Below are positions 7,289 to 8,365 of a DNA stretch of 8,365 bases, in pieces; position 1 is the stretch's first letter; every line of letters starts with the position of its first letter. A program made the translations under genes and the position numbers. The stretch comes from Acidobacteriota bacterium (GTDB taxonomy: Bacteria; Acidobacteriota; Terriglobia; Terriglobales; SCQP01), in the NCBI GenBank assembly GCA_021823305.1, contig JAKAOE010000057.1, positions 1 to 8,365 of the forward strand. The letters run 5' to 3'. A model generated the notes under the pieces. That model was not told where the DNA came from, searched no databases, and worked only from the letters and a program-made list of their open reading frames with translations.

Positions 7289-8365
7289 TGGATCAACTCC
7301 TTGCCCACCAGCGGCTCCAGCCGCGCTAGCGCCGTGTTGTAGGCCGCCACCTGCTGGTAGTAGTTCACTTGGTAGTCGAGAATCGTGCTGAAGTCGTCCA
7401 GCAGCGTCAGGAAGTCGGCCGTGCCGGCTTGGTACGCCATCTCCGCCGACTGCAGCGCCTGCGACGCCTGCGGCACGATCGCCTTGGCGTACAGCACCGC
7501 CAGCCGGTTCGCCTGCCGCGCCGCCAGGTACTGTGCCCGCACCAGGTAATCCACCGTGATCCGGCGGTCGTCGCGCGCCGCCTGCTGCGCGCCCAGCGTG
7601 GCCGCTGCGGCGTGCAGATTGGCCCGCTGTTTGGAGCGGTAGAACAGCGGGATGCTGACGCTGACGCTCGCCGCCGCCATGTTCATCCCGGGGGCGGCCA
7701 TCCGCTGCACTCCGTAGCTGACGCTGAAGTCGGGGTCGTACGCCTTGTGCGCCAGCTTCACCAGCTTGCGGTCGCGCGCGATCAGCTCGTCCGCCTCGCC
7801 CAGCCCGGTGTCCTGCCGCGCCGCCAGCGCCTGCAACTGCGCCAGCGTGTAGCCCAGCTTGCCTTGGCGCAGCGGCTCGGGCGGACCCAGCGGCGCGCTG
7901 GCGTCGCGGTCGAGCAGCGTGTTCAGTCGCGCCGCGGCGGTGTCCTTTTCCTCGCTGAGAATCTCGATCCGTCCCAGCAGTTGCGACAGCTTCACCTGCC
8001 CCTTGAGCACGTCCTGCTGCAGCCCCTTGCCGCTTGCGTAGCGCGCCTCGGCGATGCCGGTGAGCTGCTCCAGCAGCTTCCGGTTGCTGCGCGTGATCTG
8101 CAGCGCCTGGGTGTCATAGGCGTAGGCGTAATAGGCGGCCTTGACCTCGGCCGCCACCCGGCGCCGCGCCGCTTGGTAGCGCCACTCCGCCGCGTTTGCG
8201 TCGGCCTCGGCCGCCTGGCGGCGCAGCTTCAGTTTGCCCGGAAAGGGAAGTTGCTCGCTTACCCCGAAGTTGCGGTTGCTGGTTGCGCCCTGGTTGACGG
8301 TGAACGGCGCAAAGCCGCCCATCCATCCGGCGGAGACCGTGGGCTCGGGTAGGGCGCCGGCAGCC
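7285..8365 (-). CDS. TolC/CusC-family outer-membrane efflux protein (5' end outside window)
   Basis: Partial gene: the frame stays open to the right edge and stops with TGA at 7285-7287, giving 359 visible residues. An ATG at 8322 lies in the frame but is probably internal, because the codons before it (ending LPEPTVSAGW) continue the usual LPxPxxxxG segment of these proteins. Family marks are EQLPFPGKLKLRR, long amphipathic helices (RYASGKGLQQDVLKGQVKLSQ), the start of the second repeat (VSVSIPLFYRSKQRANLHAA), and the C-terminal helices AYQAGTADFLTLLDDFSTI and DYQVNYYQQVAAYNTALARLEPLVG. These are the two outer-membrane efflux repeats that build the trimeric beta-barrel and periplasmic coiled-coil tunnel. 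The signal peptide, any lipobox cysteine and the promoter lie beyond the window. Its stop overlaps the adaptor start by four bases, so it is the outer-membrane partner of this pump. Confidence 0.9.
   Translation of the reverse strand, partial: AAGALPEPTVSAGWMGGFAPFTVNQGATSNRNFGVSEQLPFPGKLKLRRQAAEADANAAEWRYQAARRRVAAEVKAAYYAYAYDTQALQITRSNRKLLEQLTGIAEARYASGKGLQQDVLKGQVKLSQLLGRIEILSEEKDTAAARLNTLLDRDASAPLGPPEPLRQGKLGYTLAQLQALAARQDTGLGEADELIARDRKLVKLAHKAYDPDFSVSYGVQRMAAPGMNMAAASVSVSIPLFYRSKQRANLHAAAATLGAQQAARDDRRITVDYLVRAQYLAARQANRLAVLYAKAIVPQASQALQSAEMAYQAGTADFLTLLDDFSTILDYQVNYYQQVAAYNTALARLEPLVGKELIQ
7297..7302 (-). promoter_or_regulatory. Ribosome binding site of the adaptor gene
   Basis: The minus strand reads AAGGAG, 8 bases before the adaptor ATG at 7288. 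It lies inside the last codons of the upstream channel gene and fixes the adaptor start. Confidence 0.75.

Noticed and set aside
8320..8322. ATG at 8322 as the true start of the outer-membrane channel gene
   Set aside because: The open frame continues upstream to the edge with family-typical sequence, and starting here would remove the signal peptide and the first part of the protein.
1..8365. CRISPR array, tRNA/rRNA gene, insertion sequence or new defence system
   Set aside because: No regularly spaced repeats, transposase, RNA-gene signature or unexplained gene is visible; the window is almost wholly taken up by recognised coding regions.

Overview
This is a gene-dense, GC-rich stretch of bacterial chromosome with almost no non-coding DNA. 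It carries the 3' end of one plus-strand gene and, converging on it, a tightly packed minus-strand operon. The envelope proteins are of Gram-negative type: an outer-membrane channel, a periplasmic adaptor and an RND pump. High GC, a secreted M61 peptidase with a PDZ domain and a DipZ-like thioredoxin fusion would suit Acidobacteriota or a similar soil phylum, but that placement is inference from gene style, not proof.

Layout. Positions 1-656 (plus strand) hold the C-terminal part of a DipZ/TlpA-type thioredoxin protein. The rest reads on the minus strand, in transcription order from the right edge: a TolC/CusC-family outer-membrane efflux protein (8365 down to 7285, 5' end outside the window), a CusB-like periplasmic adaptor with an extra C-terminal domain (7288-5705), a CusA-like heavy-metal RND pump (5708-2523), and a secreted M61-family metallopeptidase with a PDZ domain (2503-653). 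The first two junctions are 4-base ATGA stop/start overlaps. The last gap is 19 bases and contains a clear Shine-Dalgarno sequence. No promoter for this operon is visible, so it and any metal-responsive regulator should lie beyond 8365.

How the genes work together. The first three gene products make a complete tripartite pump spanning the inner membrane, periplasm and outer membrane. The pump subunit keeps the three methionines that bind Cu(I)/Ag(I) in E. coli CusA (here M571, M621, M670) and the proton-relay acidic residues and lysine, so monovalent copper or silver is the best substrate guess. The adaptor carries a C-terminal Ig-like domain resembling YtkA/FixH with a methionine cluster, which may act as a built-in periplasmic metal handler.

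The less ordinary parts are the M61 peptidase placed as the last gene of the efflux operon, the adaptor fusion, and the convergent end at 653-656, where one CTAG tetranucleotide supplies the stop codons of both opposing genes. I did not find RNA genes, CRISPR arrays, insertion sequences or an evidently new defence or mobile system. There is no gene-free stretch longer than 300 bases.
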